A DNA stretch of 64,000 bases from positions 45,329,311 through 45,393,310 of the forward strand of contig OZ026596.1 of assembly GCA_964020085.1 (NCBI GenBank), in the 5' to 3' direction. The translations under genes and the position numbers were made by a program. Positions 60,646-64,000 of the stretch are shown piece after piece. The DNA comes from Micromussa lordhowensis. Taxonomy: Eukaryota > Cnidaria > Anthozoa > Scleractinia > Lobophylliidae. Below the pieces are notes generated by a model. It had not been told where the DNA came from and did no database searches. It saw only the letters and a list, made by a program, of their open reading frames with translations. How positions within the stretch are numbered: position 1 is the stretch's first letter; each line of letters starts with the position of its first letter.

Positions 60646-62190
60646 ATGGCGCCAGTATCTTTAGAAAATGTGGAAAAGAAGAGGAAGATATACGGACATA
60701 AATGCTGTGCTGCGGCAAAATGCAACTATCGGAGTGATAACCGGTCGGATTTATCTTTTCATGCCTTTCCGAAGGACCTGTAAACTAGAAAACAGTGGGA
60801 ACTCCGCATGCGAAGAGGAGACATTTATTCAGGTTTATTTCAAGAGTGTTGATCACGAATTTTGTTGCTCAGAGCATTTTCGTCCCACTGACTTTAAAGT
60901 TGTAGGCCATAGATGGGAGCTAAAAAAGGATCAATTCCCTCCATATTTGAGTGGGCACCAGAAAAGGTAAGCCTGAGAGAAGAACGTTTAAAAATTTGGA
61001 CTGAAAATATTTCTCGTGCTCAGACAGAGGGAGCAAAAAATTCAATGGAAAACATTCTACAACACCGTGATTCGCCGATGCATTTAAAGGAGTCGCTTCT
61101 AGATTGCAAAACAGTGAAGTTCTCTGGTTCTCCAACCCTTGGAGAATTTGTTGAGAACTTGAAAACTGAGGTTGAGCATTTGAAAGAATAACTTTCTAAG
61201 GCAAAAGAGAAAGAATATGTTTTTAGGTTTGGGCTCGAAAGGTTTAGCAGTAGCCCTGAAGATATAAATTTCTATATTGTTCTCTAACTACAAAGCACTT
61301 GTGGCATTTTTGGCAGTACATTGAACTCAATGCAGCGAACTTGACTTATTATAGCAGTGCAAGGGATGTTTCTGGCTTTGTTTCAAATGTTCCATTTCCA
61401 TGTTTCAATTCAACTGGGGAGAAATTCCCGGGGAAAGGAGTTGGTTTCCAACGTACTCTGCAGCCTATAGTTGAATTTTGGCTCTTAAAATTCGAGTTAT
61501 AGTGGGCCTTTTTGAATGTGACTTAGCATTCAGGTTTAACATTTCTATATCCACTGTATCTGATATTGCAAATGCATGGAGTAATTACTTGTTTGTAATC
61601 CTTGGCAGTTTATTAATTTGGCCCTCTAAAGATGTTATAAAGCAACACCTTCCCGAGGTCTTTGAAGGAAGGTTTGAAAATGTTACGTGTATAATTGATT
61701 GTACTGAGATAAAGTGCGAAAAACCTCAGCACCTTCAAAAGCAAATTGAACTATATTCAGAGTATAAGTCAGACAACATTTCAAAGGCCTAATGAGAATA
61801 TCACCAAATGTGTGGATGGCATTTGTTAGTGGTCTCTATGGGGGGCAGCATCTCAGGCAGAGAAGTTGAAGAGAAAAGTTATTTAATTTATAGACTTGCT
61901 GGACCACAATGAGCTTATTATGGCTGATCGTGGCAAGAGGCAATCAGTTGAATACCAGTTTTCTAAAGCTGAATGCTTTGAAACTGTGTGGATAGTGAAC
62001 CCCCGTATACATGTAGAACGTGCCATTAAACGAGTCAAAGGATAGCATATATTTGACCAAGTCCTACCTCTTAGGTAAAGGTAAAGGTATGGCTGGTGTG
62101 GTTAATGAAGTTTGGACAGTTTGCTGTTTGTCGACAAACTGGCAGAAACCTGCTCTCACTTGCTAGATGAGGCTGTCAGTGATTGGTTTC
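60646..62190 (+). pseudogene. Broken THAP-DDE transposase (PIF/Harbinger-like, DDE_Tnp_4)
   Basis: An ATG at 60646 opens a THAP zinc finger: CCAAAKC with NRSDLSFHAFPKD, then (after a stop and frameshifts) WELRMRRGD, CSEHF (C-x2-H) and KKDQFPPYLSG. A ~75-residue linker and coiled-coil-like region follow. The transposase core comes next: DLAFRFNISISTVSDIANAW, IIDCTEIKCEKP (first acidic residue), IMADRG (second) and HVERAIKRVKG (Glu). The three catalytic blocks remain in order, but stops, frameshifts and a deletion after MADRG show it is dead. THAP plus DDE_Tnp_4 is the ISL2EU/Harbinger-type combination. The flanking TCGAACCTAATCGAAC motifs at about 60408 and 63850 may belong to it. Confidence 0.75.
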
Positions 62191-62410
62191 TTAACTGAGA
62201 TGTACAATAAAATTATTGTACTACCTTCTTAAAAAATCATGTTTTAACAAAGTATATAACAAATTAGTATAAACAACATGTTCTTATTTCTCTTGTAATG
62301 ATCAATATCAGTGGCAGATCCAGGGGAGGGGCCCAGTGGGGTACCCCTTATTTTGGGCCAAAACAGAAGCAATCACAGAAAGATGATTAAGCCAACAGGG
62401 CATGCAAAAC

Positions 62411-62430
62411 ACCCCCCCCCCCCCCCCCCA
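62411..62430. repeat. Poly-C tract (~19 C)
   Basis: Long C-run within a diverged repeat reading GGGGAGGGGCCCAGTGGGGT just upstream. A similar C-run of about 14 is at 58877-58890, right after the LONRF-like exon donor. Confidence 0.8.
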
Positions 62431-62583
62431 CCTTAGCTCAAGGTCTTGATCTGCCCCTGGATATGATACCAGTGAAAAGAACCTGAAGCTATGGTCATTA
62501 GAGAAAATTTTAAAAAAATTGTTTTAAAATTGTCTCAATAATCTTGCATTCCTTACATTCATGCCAGTATGAATTGATTGCTT

Positions 62584-63120
62584 TTAATAATAATAATAAT
62601 ACTTTATTTATATAGCGCTATTTCCCTTTAGCCCAATAGCGCTTTACAACAATTCGTAATTCGAAAAGAAGATACAATGATACAAATAGCATTACAGTAA
62701 AAAATATATTAAAAACTATTTAAGATGTTAAAAACTATATCGCAAAATAAAAGCTATATTACATGCTAAATTAAACTATAACATTTTTTAAAAAGATAAG
62801 TTTTCATATAGGTCTTGAAACTTGATAATGAACTACTCTGTTTGATATAGTCGGGGAGGGAGTTCCATAAAGTGGGTGCTGCAAAAGAGAAACACCTATG
62901 GCCATAACTTACTAGCTTGACGAGTGGTATTTTTAGGAGGTTTTTAGACGAAGATCTCAGATTCCTAGCTGGTGTATAGGGCTTTAGTAGTTCAGTAATA
63001 TAACTAGGGGCCTGGCCATTGAGCGCTTTGTAGGTCAGAAGTAGTATCTTATAGTTAATGCGCTGATTAACTGGAAGCCAGTGCAGTTGCTTTAAGACAG
63101 GCTTAATGTGGTCATATTGC
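62584..63120 (-). mobile_element. CR1/L2-like LINE 3' end with (TTA)n tail
   Basis: The minus strand reads (with breaks) KPVLKQLHWLPVNQRINYKI, LLTYKALNGQAPSYITELLK, ARNLRSSSKNLLKIPLVK, APTLWNSLPDYIKQSS. This is the conserved C-terminal block of CR1/L2-type LINE proteins. The 3' end has GGGAAATAGCGCTATATAAATAAAGT and a (TTA)n tail at 62584-62602. 5'-truncated at about 63120. Confidence 0.8.
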
Positions 63121-63839
63121 TTTTGTTTGTTTAAAGTTTATAAACTAAACTTTTTCATTATGATTCATTGCTCATTATAATATTCGTCTTACTCACACGT
63201 TTGGATTGCTCAAGTTTGATAACGTTTTAAATTTTGTCAATTTTTGTTCTGTCTTCTGTTAACTGGACTGGAAAATTGAAGTCACATCTTTTTAGACCAT
63301 TATTTTAATCTTGGATAGGCTAATTCTGTCAAAATGTATCTGTGATAAAATTTCTCAAGGTGAAGCCACTTCTCATGCCACCCCGCATGCAGTATATTTC
63401 TTCATTGCTACCCCTTACAACAAAATCACACCATTGCCTGTTTACAACAAATTCTTATTGCTGAATTTGATAATGGTACTGATGACTCTTCTTAATGTTT
63501 CCATCTTTTGTACATTTTCCCTTTCGTATTAAAGTGGCCATGAGACTCTCATTTTCATTAAGTTGTATGTTCTTCAGTAGCATCTACTAGTCCTGCTTGG
63601 GTCAGCGACAAGGCCATGTGGTGAAGCTCCCAAAAATCCATGAGTCTTTGCTACAAAACATCCACATGAATTGACCTCAAGGCCTGGATGACCTTTCTTT
63701 CCATTAAATCTATGATTGTTTATCAGCTTACGTAGTCTTACGTAGCGGGCGATTTTGTTATAGAGTACGCGTGCAAGCTTTTAGCGAAGATAAGCTCCCT
63801 CCAATTCCGCTCCGCAGGTTTCAGTTTCGAACGACCATA

Positions 63840-64000
63840 CCTCAACGTGATCGAACCTAATCGAACTCAGTCACACCATACGACCTCAATCGAACGATCG
63901 ATTACGTTCGACTACTCAATGTTTTTTTGTAAGAATTCGATTGTGTGCTATTACCTAACTCAATCAAACCCTATCGTGTGATTAGGATCGATTGAGTTCG
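63840..64000. repeat. TCGAAC-rich repeat at the window end
   Basis: Several ATCGAAC/GTTCGAT words, including GATCGAACCTAATCGAACTC, continue to the window edge. A related cluster with AATCGAACCTAATCGAAC lies at about 60390-60450, on the other side of the THAP-DDE pseudogene. They may be terminal regions of one element, but its right end is outside the window. Confidence 0.4.

Overview
The window looks like nuclear DNA from a cnidarian, most likely a stony (scleractinian) coral. The grounds are short well-spliced exons in long AT-rich introns, dense hairpin-type non-autonomous transposons, tRNA-derived SINEs, CR1/L2-like LINE 3' ends, Penelope-type terminal repeats, a THAP/DDE transposon, and gene families typical of cnidarian gene space. 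Species cannot be fixed from the sequence alone.

Layout. (1) About 2.9-24.3 kb, + strand: the 3' part of a large receptor tyrosine kinase gene. I could read 15 exons; every intron phase matches from one exon to the next. Order: half CUB, pentraxin/laminin-G-like domain, Ig, CUB, transmembrane segment, tyrosine kinase. The kinase carries an insert of roughly 215 residues with three acidic repeats. (2) 24.3-32.2 kb: intergenic, repeat-rich. It holds a Penelope-like fragment with a hammerhead-like motif, a candidate 87-residue two-exon gene on the minus strand, an intact tRNA-Lys(CUU), a duplicated locus with a broken tRNA-Lys, and a near-perfect ~595-bp palindrome. (3) 32.2-44.4 kb, + strand: a secreted modular protein with a signal peptide, a ~1,150-residue low-complexity exon with a 48-residue tandem repeat, three thrombospondin type-1 repeats, two related Cys-rich modules and an Asp/Asn-rich acidic tail. 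All its introns are phase 1. (4) 44.4-49.5 kb: a decayed LINE, SINEs, hairpin elements and an (ATT)n tract. (5) 49.5-54.4 kb, + strand: a complete two-exon LONRF-type RING-TPR-RING-LON E3 ligase gene. (6) 55.1-56.7 kb: nested inverted-repeat elements. (7) 57.6-58.9 kb: the first exon of a second LONRF paralogue, ending in the same splice phase, with no LON exon visible before the window ends. (8) 59.1-64 kb: a ~300-bp-TIR element, a broken THAP-DDE transposon and a minus-strand LINE 3' end.

Functionally the three large genes are separate: a membrane receptor kinase, an extracellular matrix or secreted protein, and a tandem pair of ubiquitin-ligase genes. The most interesting items are the receptor kinase architecture with its repeat-bearing kinase insert, the TSP1/acidic-tail secreted protein (a candidate extracellular or skeletal matrix component, by inference only), the tandem LONRF pair, and three hammerhead-ribozyme-like motifs tied to Penelope-like debris. 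Exon boundaries were set by hand from splice sites and phase; no alignment or transcript data were available.
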